A stretch of 64,000 nucleotides of DNA from Prochilodus magdalenae (GCA_024036415.1 JAMWET010007206.1:202501-266500); one strand, 5' to 3'. Numbered from the stretch's first letter, positions 33,301-43,540 are shown. Notes: generated by a model from the sequence alone, not told the origin. Program-made: numbers and translations.

Positions 33301-33446
33301 AAACCAGGGCTCCCATCACCAGGTACAGCACCACACCCGTTAGGATGGCCAGAAGGGTGGAGCAGCGCATGGCTATGCTTCCGTTTAGGCCAGAGGCTGC
33401 CTGCTTCCTGCCCTCACTGCCAGCGCTGCTCCTGTCCACACCAAAA
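25969..33446 (-). CDS. kcnk4: kcnk4, TRAAK-type two-pore-domain K+ channel, whole core coding region
   Basis: Background/leak K+ channel of the TREK/TRAAK group, a plasma-membrane dimer gated by membrane stretch, lipids and heat (family knowledge). Exons 33170-33446, 30700-30817, 30390-30550, 29043-29229, 26960-27102 and 25969-26601 join in phase. From MRCSTLL (ATG at 33370) the protein is 480 residues; human TRAAK is 393, the excess being in the cytoplasmic tail. Seen: M1 (about 5-25), cap loop with three N-glycosylation sequons (NVT, NLS, NYS at 68-84), filter 1 TTIGYGN (104-110), M2, KWKV linker, M3, filter 2 TVGFGD (214-219), M4, and a long tail ending with the TRAAK-specific [11 protein letters not shown] motif. 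That motif and the esrra neighbour favour kcnk4 over kcnk2/kcnk10. Two upstream exons may extend the N-terminus. Confidence 0.95.
26960..27102 (-). CDS. kcnk4: kcnk4 exon 5: M4
   Basis: A 143-nt exon: [47 protein letters not shown]. This is the M4 helix, reaching the proximal tail. Donor GAG|GTAGGT. The acceptor tttgctcag lies only about 13 bp from the end of an inverted-repeat element (27116-27589), so the upstream part of the 3' splice region is element-derived. A decayed partial copy of this exon sits at 28821-28863. Confidence 0.95.
27116..27589. mobile_element. MITE with TTAA-type ends in kcnk4 intron 4
   Basis: Left end TTTAAACGGGACCTATTATG, right end CATAATAGGTCCCCTTTAAA; the two are inverse with one mismatch over 22 bp. 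It is 474 bp with no coding capacity. A TTAA target fits Kolobok- or piggyBac-type elements. The left end is about 13 bp from the exon 5 splice acceptor. Confidence 0.8.
27795..27935. repeat. 136-bp direct repeat, copy 1
   Basis: Nearly identical to 28362-28492. Contains ACACTATATGTCCAAAAGTA, the usual end of a fish DNA-transposon family. The two copies bracket a SINE-tail/MITE composite. Confidence 0.85.
27938..28294. mobile_element. SINE tail joined to a MITE fragment, copy 1
   Basis: Begins with the SINE tail CTCTGGATAAGAGCATCTGC, then AAATGCCATAAATGT, and runs into a sequence with TTGTGGTGTCCATTTAATGA. The same junction and order recur at 29630-29884. Confidence 0.7.
28295..28362. repeat. 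(CTAT)n microsatellite
   Basis: About 16 uninterrupted tetranucleotide units in a kcnk4 intron. Confidence 0.95.
28362..28492. repeat. 136-bp direct repeat, copy 2
   Basis: Second copy of 27795-27935 with only a few substitutions, directly after a (CTAT)n run. Confidence 0.85.
28821..28863 (-). pseudogene. Decayed partial duplicate of kcnk4 exon 5
   Basis: 43 bp matching the first part of exon 5 at about 37 positions, with one indel. On the minus strand it reads [14 protein letters not shown] against [14 protein letters not shown] in the true exon. The base pair before it is TG rather than AG (ccctg|GTGATAG), and the frame stops soon after, so it is not usable as an exon. Confidence 0.7.
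29043..29229 (-). CDS. kcnk4: kcnk4 exon 4: M3 and selectivity filter 2
   Basis: A 187-nt exon encoding [40 protein letters not shown], then [20 protein letters not shown] and VAG. Acceptor gctctcag. The donor GCAG|GTGCAC is weaker than its neighbours but matches the human boundary after DYVAG. Confidence 0.95.
29630..29884. mobile_element. SINE tail joined to a MITE fragment, copy 2
   Basis: CTCTGGATAAGAGCGTCTGC, then AAATGCCATAAATGTAAATG, then the same MITE body as 27938-28294, running into a (CTAT)n tract. Confidence 0.7.
29885..29976. repeat. (CTAT)n microsatellite
   Basis: About 23 tetranucleotide units in kcnk4 intron 3. Open frames reading YLSIYLSI are artefacts. Confidence 0.95.
29977..30337. 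other. kcnk4 intron 3, no feature recognised
   Basis: No exon or element boundary recognised. Confidence 0.4.
30338..30387. repeat. (CT)n microsatellite abutting kcnk4 exon 3 donor
   Basis: CT repeats with one CTTT interruption. On the sense strand it continues the donor GTGAGAGAGAG. Confidence 0.95.
30390..30550 (-). CDS. kcnk4: kcnk4 exon 3: selectivity filter 1 and M2
   Basis: A 161-nt exon that starts [20 protein letters not shown], continues [20 protein letters not shown], and ends KIEMLFL. Acceptor tctccag. The donor CTG|GTGAGAGAGAG is itself the first units of a (GA)n microsatellite on the sense strand (plus-strand CT, 30338-30387), so repeat-length change occurs immediately beside the splice site. 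Confidence 0.95.
30700..30817 (-). CDS. kcnk4: kcnk4 exon 2: cap domain and pore helix 1
   Basis: A 118-nt exon with acceptor tctctgtag and donor ATCG|GTATGG. It encodes [20 protein letters not shown], then [34 protein letters not shown] is the hallmark of TREK/TRAAK pore 1. The glycine codon of GYG is split with the next exon. Confidence 0.95.
30818..31845. other. kcnk4 intron 1, no feature recognised
   Basis: Unique-looking AT-rich intron before the telomere-like tract. Confidence 0.4.
31846..32170. repeat. Interstitial telomere-like repeat (CCCTAA)n
   Basis: About 320 bp of CCCTAA units on the plus strand, with variants CCCATAA, CCTTAA and CCTAAA. The longest perfect runs are near 32042-32080 and 32100-32130. 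It lies inside kcnk4 intron 1, so it is not a chromosome end. Confidence 0.92.
32171..33169. other. kcnk4 intron 1, remainder
   Basis: An AT-rich palindromic-looking stretch at about 33000-33060; otherwise nothing recognised. Confidence 0.35.
33170..33446 (-). CDS. kcnk4: kcnk4 core exon 1: N-terminus, M1, start of cap
   Basis: The acceptor CCATGCAG at 33447 makes this an internal exon. It is open from its first base: 25 residues ([25 protein letters not shown]) precede [20 protein letters not shown]. The first-Met choice at 33370 follows vertebrate TRAAK, but the open upstream part suggests a longer form; from memory, human KCNK4 also has an N-terminally longer isoform. The exon ends [11 protein letters not shown] with donor CTAGAG|GTACAA. 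Confidence 0.92.
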
Positions 33447-33782
33447 CTGCATGGGAAACAACAGCAGACTGAAGTCCAGGTCCTCAGCATTATGGACTAT
33501 GTTAGCGATCGAAAACTAATAAATGTAGTCAGTCTTAAAACGTAAGTGCCAAGGAATGAGGTATCCACCTCTAGCAGGGTAACACTGGGATGTCCATACC
33601 TGCCCTAGACATAGTGCCAGCAGGGGGTTCTAACCTTGTTAAGGTCTATGACTAACAACCCCTCTCCAACTCTGGCTATGGGAGTTCTTTTTAATCGTTC
33701 CTAACACTATTTCAAACACCCCTACAGTGGTCCATACCGGACTGTTAACACTGACTTAAGCTTGGCCTGACTCCTCAATTCA

Positions 33783-34195
33783 TGAGCTGTTGTTTAGGAC
33801 CACCAGAGGGTCCAGTATGTACTTTCCTCAGTTAATTTAATACTGTTTGTAGTGTAACTGTAGTTTACAGAGTCTCTCCAGAGTCTTTATTACTGATAAT
33901 TCTTTCCCAGCTAGAAAAATAAAACATCATAGACCAGTATAGTTGGTCACCAGAAAAAATAGCATTCTCGCTTCCAGAGCTGCATTTTGTTGGTGACCAC
34001 CAGAGGGTCCAGTATGTAACAGGGGACAGTGCACATTTCCTCTCAGTTTCTACATTTAAATACTGTTTGTAGTGTAACTGTAGTTTACAGAGAGTCTCCC
34101 CTCTCCAGAGTCTTTATTACTGATAATTCTTTCCCAGCTAGAAAAATAAAACATCATAGACCAGTATAGTTGTTCACCAGAAAAAATAGCATTTT
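33783..34195. repeat. Tandem duplication, two units of about 200 bp
   Basis: 33783-33967 and 33994-34195 share GACCACCAGAGGGTCCAGTA, then ACTGTTTGTAGTGTAACTGT, then CCCAGCTAGAAAAATAAAAC, and end CACCAGAAAAAATAGCAT. A few short indels separate them. Confidence 0.85.
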
Positions 34196-34330
34196 GTCAC
34201 TGTCCAGAGAAAAACCCGTATCTCCATTTTTGAGCATTTTTTGGTGCATCATTTTAACACAGCAGCTGTTGTTTACACGGTGTGAGAATTTCATGTTGAA
34301 TGAACCAACAGAAATGGCCCAAAATGGCTT
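34196..34330. repeat. Dispersed repeat, copy of the 15355 family
   Basis: Shares GTTTACACGGTGTGAGAATT and CATGTTGAATGAACCAACAG with 15355-15575 and 51775-51960. Truncated after GGCTTGGAAAC. Confidence 0.55.
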
Positions 34331-34834
34331 GGAAACAAGACATTAAAGGTAGACATTATCAGGTATCTTCGGCGAGGCTTGTTTTTCTCTGGGCAGTCAC
34401 AGTATGTTCTGTTTTGGATGCTGGCACTGATAGGTTCTTTATCCTTACCAAAGCATATGACTGTAGCGCGAGAATCATTTGTAAAAGTAATAATTCCGTG
34501 AATTAGCTAAATAGTTTATTCTTCTAATTTAGATGGTTTTGTTTTAACAGCCGTAGAATTAGCCATGCTACATGGTTTATTTAGTTTTGGTCGACTGTAG
34601 AATATCGATTAAATATATGACACTGGCTATTCAATATTATTAGCTGGTAAATCTTGCTAGCTATCCTGGATGGTTGCTAACTAGCTCTACCTTAGATCTA
34701 GCTTGTATATGTTCTTTATTTCATGTGCTAGCTTGCTAAAATGCTAATATCAAATTAAAATAATAGCTTGCAGGAGAGCTTCATTTAGCTGTCATACATG
34801 TATTGCATAGTGTATAATCTATACATGATTGTTC

Positions 34835-35135
34835 TATGGTTCCTCGTCTCATCCAGGTTCCACCAGAGGAGGTTGGGTTCCGCCCTTGAGCCTGGTTCCT
34901 CTCGAGGTTTCTTCCTTACCCAAAGGAGTTTTTCCTCGCCACTGTTGCCTCTGGCTTGTTTAAGGAGGGCTTGGGCCTGGTTTCCACCCCCCCACCCCAC
35001 ACCATCCTCAAATGTCTGTACATTAACTTTGTGGGGTTTTTTTCTTTTCTTTTATATAACACATTGATTATCTGTGAAGCTGCTTTGAGAAAACGTTGGT
35101 TGTAAAAAGCGCTATACAAATAAACATTGATTTAA
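34835..35135 (+). mobile_element. LINE-type 3' tail
   Basis: GAGGTTTCTTCCTTACCCAA, then GAGTTTTTCCTCGCCACTGT, then AAGCGCTATACAAATAAA form the 3' end of a widespread fish retroelement. No reading frame is present. Confidence 0.65.
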
Positions 35136-35179
35136 TTAATGCCTACAATGAAGCAACTACTAAAAAGAAATGTTTCTGA

Positions 35180-35490
35180 AAATGTGCCAGAGCTGTGGTG
35201 TTCCCCAGGGTTCAGTTCTTGGGCCACATCTTTTAACATTGCTTTACTTTGAGCAGAACTGGACCGGACAAAACTTTATACAGGTGAATACAGTTTATTA
35301 ACAGAGATGATTGTATTTGGGTATAGTAATGAGAGGCACGGCTGCCTGTCGGGGTTTGAGAGCCCTAAAATCTAATGGAATAGCATCCAACCTTGGTGAA
35401 CTTAGATCTCAGATTTAGTAGTTATGTGAAAACAGTTTACTGTAATCGTCTCCTAACTGGACAGAATACACTGTAAGGTACTATTACTGG
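35180..35490 (+). mobile_element. Fragment of non-LTR reverse transcriptase, decayed
   Basis: One plus-strand frame reads CGVPQGSVLGP (35195-35228), a conserved LINE reverse-transcriptase block, followed by degraded sequence. It is broken by stops. Confidence 0.55.
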
Positions 35491-35524
35491 TCTATAGATG
35501 TCCAAATGCTGTAGGACCAGCATA

Positions 35525-36522
35525 CACTTGGCTAGCACTGGATAGCAATATGTAAATAGGTGATGTAGTGGTGGTCCTCAACGGCCACACCTGTATAAGT
35601 TGAGAAGTGTTATCTGGTAAGTGAGGTTGAACACTGGCCAGCATGCTGGTGGCAAGGCAGAGTTTGAGGCCTAAGAGCGGATATCAGAGGTAAATCTGAA
35701 GTTGTGCAGGCATTTACCATTCCTCAATCCACAGTGTGTGCCGAGACATACATCATAGAAAGCATCACCACCTACAGTGGACAGAGCAGTGGCTACGCAA
35801 TGGGTGCTGAATGATTGTGACCAACAGCAACTCAGGCAAGCGACTCTGCCAGAACTCACCTCCCCATTCAATGCAGGAAGCTCCACATGCATATCCAGCA
35901 GGTCAGCGCAGCGCTCTTAGCTTTTATGGGATACAGAAGCAGAAGACCCACCAGGGCGCCTCTGTCAACACCACGACACTAGCCACAGTGCCTCACCAGG
36001 GCTCGTGAGTCTGCTAACTGGATCCTAAAAGACTTGTGGTGCTTGTGGACTTGTGAGTGCAGACCCCCCATTAAGCCATGGACCCCAGTTGTGCGGGCTG
36101 GTGGTGCATCCATACTGGTGTGGGGTGTGGGATTCTCATGGCGTAGTTGGGTCCATTGGTCTCACCAGACCTGTATTTGGTCCCCACTTTGTTTTACAAC
36201 CCTTCCTGGACTTTATGTATGCCCAGAATGATTGCATATTCCAGCAAGCTTATGCATCGGGCCCAAGTTCCAGAAGCATTCTAGAGAGTCCTAACAAATG
36301 GTGTGGTCACGTTTACCCAACATGAGCCCAATCAAGCCATTCCACTATCATGCCTCGTTCAAACTCCAATAATTCACGTCAGCTTGCCATGAGCATACTG
36401 GCCAGTGTTCAACCTCACCCACAAGAGAACACCTCACAACTGAAACGTTCCAGAGCCATCCTCTGGGGTATAGCCACTTAATAACCAATTTACATACTGC
36501 TATCCCATGACTTTTGGCATGT
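35525..36522 (+). mobile_element. Tc1/mariner-like element, decayed, with long inverted ends
   Basis: Left end GGATAGCAATATGTAAATA and right end TTTACATACTGCTATCCCAT are inverse, within about 50 bp of imperfect inverted repeat. The plus strand has broken transposase, including PFLDFMYAQNDCIFQQ, the usual block before the second catalytic Asp region. Stops and frameshifts throughout. Confidence 0.75.
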
Positions 36523-36576
36523 GCTGCAGCAATGTGAGCCAAGCAGAACTCTCAGAACTTTAGGAACTCATCACAC

Positions 36577-36880
36577 TTTATTAGCACACACTATAAATGA
36601 GTGTGGATTCTTGCCCGGAGTGAACAGCGGCAGTCGTTATAATGATCGCTTACTAAGAGTTTCAGGCATTGCTACGTTTACTGTTATTATCATCCTCTCA
36701 TGTTGTAAGGATTTCACCCAGTGCTACTGTGACTCACTATTGCCTCTTAAGGTACAAAGTGCTATAACGAGACGGTTGGGAGTAGCAGGTTAGCATGCTA
36801 ACTCCACAGCAGAGAGTGCTTAAGATCTTTTAAACTAACAATTTTACAGATTTACATACAACGTGAGCCAAGCAGAACTC
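36577..36880. mobile_element. Truncated copy of the 38728-39276 element
   Basis: Shares GAATGTGGATTCTTG-like, CAGTCGTT.TAATG, GGGAGTAGCAGG.TAGCATGC and AATTTTACAGA blocks in the same order as 38920-39262. Confidence 0.65.
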
Positions 36881-36934
36881 ATTAGATTCAGAATTCAAGA
36901 CGCAGCGTTTAGCTATCCCGGGAGAATAACGAGT

Positions 36935-37142
36935 TGTTGGTGTAGCTTAGCACATAACACCACTACTCACTAGGGAGCAATGTGGGAGATTGGGATTCGA
37001 TTCCCGGTCTGGGTGACTATGCTGTGCTACACCAATAAGAGTCCTTGGGCAAGACTCCTAACACTACACTGGCCCACCTGTAATATGATTAACCTTGTAA
37101 GTCGCTCTGGATAAGAGTGTCAGATGAATGCCGTAAATGTAG
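36935..37142 (+). mobile_element. tRNA-derived SINE
   Basis: Starts TTGGTGTAGCTTAGCA (A-box region), B box GATTCGATTCC near 36994-37004, then the tail AAGTCGCTCTGGATAAGAG and GAATGCCGTAAATGTAG. The same family is on the opposite strand at 51968-52192. Confidence 0.8.
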
Positions 37143-37309
37143 ACTGAAGTATACTTTAACTAAGGAATACTTTCCTTGAACTTATGATTAACGTGCTGAA
37201 ATGATTTATTTTTATAAACTCAATGTATTTAGTATTCTAAATATAATCATTAGTGCTATTAAATCTATACTTCTATAGTAATAGCCTTAAAATACGTCAT
37301 GCTAACAGC

Positions 37310-37748
37310 TTTTTCCCCAGAGCTCCTCAACCACAGTGGACACCTCCCACTGTAAACCTCAAAACATACAACTGAACTGTACCCAACCGGACTGAACAGC
37401 TATTTGCACTCTGCCTATTTGCACTATGACTATTTGCACACCTGTACAGATGTTCTCTTTCTGTAAATACTCAGGTCATCTGTAACTTTCTATATATAAT
37501 ATTTTTCAACTAAATCTGTTTCACATCTCTCAGCTTCTTCAGCTCTTTATTACCTTTAGTACTTTTTACTTTTTTAATTGATCCCCTACCCTATTTATTG
37601 TTTAGTGTAATTCTCCTTTAGTTTAATACTGTAAATAATCTGTGTTCTGTGTTTTTGTTACTTGTCATACGTGTTGCTCTCACCAAGACAAATTCCTTGT
37701 ATGTGTAACATACTTGGTGAAATAAAGAGATTCTGATTCTGATTCTAA
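37310..37748 (+). mobile_element. Non-LTR retrotransposon 3' end
   Basis: GACAAATTCCTTGTATGTGT, then AACATACTTGGTGAAATAAA, and a terminal GATTCT repeat at 37730-37746, typical of a fish LINE 3' terminus. The flanks contain AAGTATACTT/AAGTACAC words on both sides, so it may have split an older inverted-repeat element. Confidence 0.65.
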
Positions 37749-38504
37749 TTGTACAATTTTGAGACATCTCTTTGATTGCTTTAGATATACTTAAGTACAC
37801 ATTAAAGTAAATTTTTAGTACATTAAGATGCACTTATATATATATATATATATATACTTTAGTATACTTCTATTAAGTACACTGAACTACTACTGAGGTA
37901 AAAGGTACCTATGATTATTACTCTTGTAATATAAACATTCTGCACTTGTATTAAGACCACAAAACAATAATGTGCTTGAAATGTACTGGCTATTATTAAA
38001 GTAAATTTCTAGTACATTAAAATATACTTCTCATAATTTTTTACCTGGGATTTACACTGCTCTTAAATGGATCTAGCTGGCAGAGAACATTAGAAGGCCC
38101 AATATTTGCACTCTATAATCCTCATCCAATTTCTAATTGTCCTTTAAATCTGCTGTTTATAACCAGGTTTTAATCATGTTTACATAGTTTAAATTTGAAT
38201 GATCTTTGTATTGTCTTATTTGAGAAGCACTTTAAATGGCCAGCGTGCCAGATAAATAAACTTGCCGTGTCTTTACCACCGAGCTACCTATTAAAATGCT
38301 GTGTGTGATATACAGAAGTATAAAAAATGTCAGACAACAGTTCACTGAAATGAACACCTGGATCCCTGTACAATCACAATAGGGCAAAAAAGCAGATCAT
38401 CTCTTAGTAATCATTGTACAGTGTGGCTTCAGGGCTCAGATAAAAGATAGCATTTACGCTTTTCCAGTGTACTGGTGAATGTTAAAGAGTGTCAGGCTAC
38501 GTAC
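37749..38504. other. Repeat-derived AT-rich stretch
   Basis: Words TTAGTACATTAAGATGCACTT and TTCTAGTACATTAAAATATAC suggest a decayed element at 37790-38045, with a (TA)n at 37836-37856. Nothing coding. Confidence 0.35.
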
Positions 38505-38613
38505 CTCTCCCTCCCGTTTCTCTTCCGCCACCTCCAACTGCGGCGGTGGCTGAGGATGGACTCCCTGGAGCCGTATCTGGCAGGTAAATCCTCACAGTCA
38601 GACCGAGGAGACA
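38505..38613 (-). CDS. kcnk4: Candidate upstream coding exon of kcnk4 (N-terminal extension)
   Basis: A 109-nt segment bounded on the minus strand by a good acceptor (TTTTTCATCCTCAG) and donor (GGGAGAG|GTACGTAG). It is fully open: SPRSDCEDLPARYGSRESIL, then SHRRSWRWRKRNGRE. Its two leftover bases AG join the first base of the 33446 exon to make Ser, keeping the frame of MRCSTLL. It begins TG, so an upstream exon ending in A would create ATG. Coding-like, but I cannot show conservation. Alternative: an unrelated open segment. Confidence 0.5.
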
Positions 38614-38727
38614 CTGAGGATGAAAAATCGTAAATCGGGTCGTAAATACTGAGTACAAACATCCATGATTTACTTTCTGATATTAATTGAACTCTTTCCT
38701 GGCATCTCTCCTTTCAAATCTACTAGC

Positions 38728-39276
38728 TTTAAAGGAGCAATCTGTAAGACGACATGGAGAATTCATATTCCAAACAATAGGGGGCAATGTATCATCAGAA
38801 GATGCACAGTCCCTCCTCCTTCCATCCCATTTCTTACCAGTCTAGAAGTTCAGCTCCAAGCTTCATCCTTGTCCAACAGCGGAAAAGCAGCGCCAATGCT
38901 AACTCTTGCTCAGTTTCTATTTATAACACTTTTTTATTTGCTGCTGAATGTGGATTCTTGTCGGAAGCGGGCAGCATCAGTCGTTGTAATGGTCACCCAC
39001 TAAGAGTTCCAGGAAGTGCTACGCTGACTGTTTCTTTTCTTGGCAACCCGCACTTTAAATGATCTAACCAGGAGGAGAACCTTCAACAGTGCTACTGCGC
39101 AATAAATAGACTCAATGCTACTCAATGTCTCTTAAGATACAAAGTGGTATTATGAGAGAGGTCAAGTGGGGAGTAGCAGGCTAGCATGCTAACTTTGCTT
39201 CAGAACACACCGCTATTGGTTATTTCTTTGCTTTGGAATCTTTTAAACGAAAAATTTTACAGACCGCTCCTTTAAA
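38728..39276. mobile_element. Non-autonomous DNA transposon, 549 bp, TTAA-type ends
   Basis: TTTAAAGGAGCAATCTGTAA at the left and TTACAGACCGCTCCTTTAAA at the right are inverse, apart from two mismatches. No transposase. Relatives at 36577, 27980 and 29700. Confidence 0.8.
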
Positions 39277-40140
39277 ATGCACGAGACAAGAATCTAAACA
39301 CAGGCAGAAACAACTTAAATACGCTACTCAGTGAACAGGCACCGCACACGGAGTGCTCTAAATAGCTGTGTAGGACTGTATAGCCACCAGGGGGCCCCTA
39401 ACAACTTCTGGGTTATTACTGTACAGTTAAGTTGTATAAGATGTTCGAGTGAGGGGAAATAACAGCTGGTTAATTGTAATCATAGGAGCATAAACATCTG
39501 CAGCAGAGAAAGTCTGAGGAGGAAGAATGTATTCTTTGTTGCTGTGTTAATGCTGAGTCAGGCCAACATCTCACAGCCTGAGTGTCTATTTCAGGGTAGA
39601 TTTGTTGCAGGATTAAATCAGGTTTGTTCTGAAATTTGATCCACAATTTTCTGCTGATATCAACTCGATATGGATCCCTGGTATTGGATCGGTGCCATCC
39701 CCACACAAGCCTTTTTTGACTTCCAGCATAGTAATCCACTGGAAACAATTCTCTGAATGCCTATCTGACAGTAAACAAGTGTATTTCTGTCCCTTTAATT
39801 TGTGGTCAGGCTGGCAGCTCCGAGGCAGTTGTGCATGCAGGACATGCATATCACACCTTTACAGACTCATGTTGCGGAACAGCTTTGTGTGGGGCAAAAA
39901 AAACAGATGCACCTGTCTGAGTCGAATATATATGAACTATACAGTGTGAGGCTCCCAACAAATTGCTAACCGTATGACAATAACATGACTGCATGGGCTG
40001 ACTGAGCTGAGCTGCCTTCCCAGTCAGCAAAAAAGGATAATGACTAGCGAGTGTGATGATGCACTGATGTATTGATCTGAAAGTGCCGATTTAATTGCAT
40101 TGGTTCTGCAATTATGGAATTTGTTATAATTGGTCATAAT
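39277..40140. other. No gene recognised
   Basis: Unique-looking. A CTCF-like word CCACCAGGGGGCCC lies at 39384-39397, one base off the core. Confidence 0.35.
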
Positions 40141-41009
40141 AATGTTCAGTAAAGCTTAGTGTCTAGTAAAGCTTAGTTTTCAGTAAAGCTTAGTGTCCAG
40201 TAAAGCTTAGTGTTCAGTAAAGCTTAGTGTTCAGTAAAGCTTAGAGTCCAGTAAAGCTTAGTGTCTAGTCAAGCTTAGTGTTTAGTAAAGCTTAGTGTTC
40301 AGTAAAGCTTAGTTTTCAATAAAGCTTAGTGTCTAGTCAAGCTTAGTTTTTTAGTAAAGCTTAGCGTCCAGTAAAGCTTAGTGTCTAGTAAAGCTTAGCG
40401 TCCAGTAAAGCTTAGTGTCTAGTAAAGCTTAGTTTTTTAGTAAAGCTTAGCGTCCAGTAAAGCTTAGTGTCTAGTAAAGCTTAGTTTTTTAGTAAAGCTT
40501 AGCGTCCAGTAAAGCTTAGTGTCTAGTAAAGCTTAGTTTTTTAGTAAAGCTTAGCGTCCAGTAAAGCTTAGTGTTTAGTAAAGCTTAGTGTTCAGTAAAG
40601 CTTAGTGTCTAGTAAAGCTTAGTGTTTAGTAAAGCTTAGTGTTCAGTAAAGCTTAGTGTCTAGTAAAGCTTAGTGTTCAGTAAAGCTTAGTTTTCAGTAA
40701 AGCTTAGTGTTTAGTAAAGCTTAGTGTTCAGTAAAGCTTAGTGTTTAGTAATGCTTAGTGTCCAGTAAAGCTTAGTGTTCAGTAGACATTAGTGTTCAGT
40801 AGACATTTGTGTTTAGTAAAGCTTAGTGTCCAGTAAAGCTTAGTGTTCAGTAAAGATTAGTGTTCAGTAAAGCTTAGTGTTTAGTAAAGCTTAGTGTCCA
40901 GTAAACCTTAGTGTTCAGTAAAGCTTTGTGTCCAGTAAAGCTTAGTGTTTAGTAAAGCTTAGTGTTCAGTAATGCTTAGAGTTCAGCAAAGCTTAGTGTT
41001 CAGTGAAGC
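40141..41009. repeat. 17-bp minisatellite, about 50 units
   Basis: Unit AGTAAAGCTTAGTGTTC with variants (GTGTCT, GCGTCC, TTTTTT in the last part), each carrying an AAGCTT HindIII site. Higher-order alternation is visible at 40340-40560. It ends directly in a Tc1-like element at about 41010. Confidence 0.95.
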
Positions 41010-41513
41010 TTCACCACGTCAGCGTCACCAAAGACTGCAGTGGTGTCGTGCCAGACTGTCATGGAGTGACTCAGAATGGCAGCGGGTCATCTTCAGTGAC
41101 AAGTACCGCTTTAGTCTTGGTGGAGACGACCAACTAATCTGTGACTTGAACGGTTTGCAGTCACGCGTCACACGTTCAGAAGGCCTGGTGTCACTCCACC
41201 TCCACCCCTAACGCACATCTGCAGGAACTGTGTGAGAATATTCAAGCTGCATGGGATGGATTATCACAGGACACCATTAGGAACCTCTACAGCTCCATGC
41301 AGCCGAGACGTCTGGCATGTAGCGTTAGCAAACCTGGCGACCCAGCACCATACTGAGAGACACTACTTCTGTATGTGTAGCTCAATAAATATTACCCATA
41401 TCAGTCTAAATGTATTATCAATCAGTGTTCCTGGTAACCTTTACCTTCCTTCCCAACACCATTGCAGTCCAACACTTCCTTCTGGGTGCAGCTATTCTTT
41501 TGACGATGCGTGT
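41010..41513 (+). mobile_element. Tc1/mariner-like element, 5'-truncated by minisatellite
   Basis: The plus-strand frame reads RLQWCRARLSWSDSEWQRVI, then FSDKYRFSLGGDD, the Tc1 transposase block around the catalytic Asp of FSD; then frameshifts through a piece reading MRIFKLHGMDYHRTPLGTST. Right end TTTTGACGATGCGTGTA. Confidence 0.85.
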
Positions 41514-43440
41514 ATAAGCTGATTTTCTGTGTGAGTACAAGTTACACATCTACACAAGTGCCTACATCTTAATGCACAGTAACTGTTTATCTAGAAACTC
41601 TCTATTATAAACAGCAGAAAAGTGTCACATTTAAATGGGCTCCCTGTGGAGGATTTGTTAACTTAGTCCCACATAGGAAATCAGGAAAACTTGTCCCGGA
41701 TTTGAGCGGATTTAATCCTGGAGTTCTTCCAGTGATATTAATAGAGCAGTTCAAATAATTCTACATTGTGCCAACACAATCAACTGATGCAATGAAATGG
41801 TTCCTAAAGAGCCGTAATGGAGGCTGACCGGACATTTACAGCCCCCTATCTCCCTGCGTGTTGGAGAAGTGAGTTGTGGTTATGGAGGTGCAGAGGAGGA
41901 GACATGTGATTGATCCTGCACTCCATGGAAAAGTCATGTCAGCTTGGCATAATCACCCAAAGCGCTAATAATGGAACTGGATGGCGATGCCATTCTGACA
42001 GCTTAACGACTCCGGATTCACACAGTGGAACAAAGCTGAGGGTTAATGTGGTGGTCCGCTTCTGGGACACGCGGGCTCGTGTGTGAGGACGGGGCTTCCA
42101 ATGTTGGGTAACGAAATCATCCGACTACATGTGTGTTGTAATTTGTTTTTGGTGTGGGGTGAAGACTGAAGGCGGTAAGTCTACACCCATGGGATGGTAT
42201 TGAGGGCAGAGTGTGGTGGGCTGTGAGTTGCGTGTAGCCCTGTGTGTGTGTGTGTGTGTGACAGAGAGATAGAGAGGTACAGAGAGAGAATGATCTCAGT
42301 AGGTCTAAATGCCAGGGCCGGGGTGGGGGGGAGGAGGAGGAGGAGGAGGAGGGGGTCTACATTTCTGTGACAGTTTATTGGGCTCGGGCTGATTCAGAAA
42401 GCAGCAGGAGCTGCTGACACTACAGCTGCAAGATCAACAGTAAAACTCGCAGACGGAACTATATACCACCGTGAGCCTGATGCACATGCAGAACCGCATC
42501 CACCTGTCACGAAGCATCTGCAAACTACGGTCACGTGGTGGGATTATGTGTCTTGTTGGTTTTCCAGTAAATGAAATAAGTTAACTCTTTATCATTATCA
42601 GTGTGGGGTGATGATTTGAATAGGGCGTTTGTATATTTTCACAATTTTCCACATTTTTTTTTGCATATTTGTTTATATAATGGAACGAAATTAAATTATT
42701 TTAAATCATTTATTATATATAAAATTATTATTATTATAAATAAATAAATTATAAAATATACCATCAATTTTGCATTCTCAATTTTTGTCTCGGCATGCCA
42801 AATTCGGCCAATAAATTTTTTTTTTATGCACGAAAAACTCACTTTATATCTACACGACACATGCAAATTGGACCTGGGTGCACCTATTGCACACTCTATA
42901 TGTTATCAAAGCCGTGGTGGCATTTGGCCAGCCTGTGTAAATGGATACCTCCATATTACCAACCTATATAAACAAATGCAATGGGCTGGTTTCCAAGATA
43001 TGGGCTAAACTGCAGTGTCAACAGTGAATCACCACTGGGAAGACTTTGTAGCCCAAGAGTAGGCTTTATCTATAACTGCACATTATCAGCATATACAAAC
43101 AAACGCTGGAGAGCTATGGTTAATATCATGATGGTCTGCATTAAAACAGAACAAACATATTGATCTCAATAAGCTATTCATTATTACTTCTCAGCACTTA
43201 ACCCAGCATGGGGTGCACAATAGCCATAAGGCTGCATGGACATTAACTCTGATGCACAGCAGATCAAGAGAAGCTAGGTGAAACTGAAGTGCACGGTGGA
43301 AGCAAATCAGTTCATGCAATATTAAACGAATTCACATTACTCCAGCTCTCACAGTCCACACTTAACAGTCCACACGCTCGCCATACAGCAGCTCACCCAT
43401 ATACCCACATATGCATGCACACATATGTCTGTGTCCGTCT
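41514..43440. other. No gene recognised; low-complexity patches
   Basis: (GT)n at 42240-42260, a GGA-rich tract at 42325-42352 and AT-rich sequence at 42640-42830. No exon or element end that I can support. Confidence 0.35.
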
Positions 43441-43442
43441 CC

Positions 43443-43540
43443 TACCTCAACGCAAACGCTCCAGGAAATTCAGAGAGGCGGCCGCAAAACTGCTGCTACT
43501 CTGTCCGGACGGTCACTACTGAGGGAGTGTGGGCGTGTGC
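43443..43540 (-). promoter_or_regulatory. Weak candidate alternative first exon of kcnk4
   Basis: A small CpG-rich island (with GCGGCCGC at about 43478) followed on the minus strand by a possible donor TTGAG|GTAGGA. It could be an alternative non-coding first exon upstream of kcnk4. Very tentative. Confidence 0.2.

Noticed and set aside
36940..37020. SINE A/B-box region as a functional tRNA gene
   Set aside because: It belongs to a SINE with the family tail, and no cloverleaf can be completed.
40141..41009. Regular 17-bp array as CRISPR-like
   Set aside because: No spacers; units are contiguous and variable. The genome is eukaryotic.
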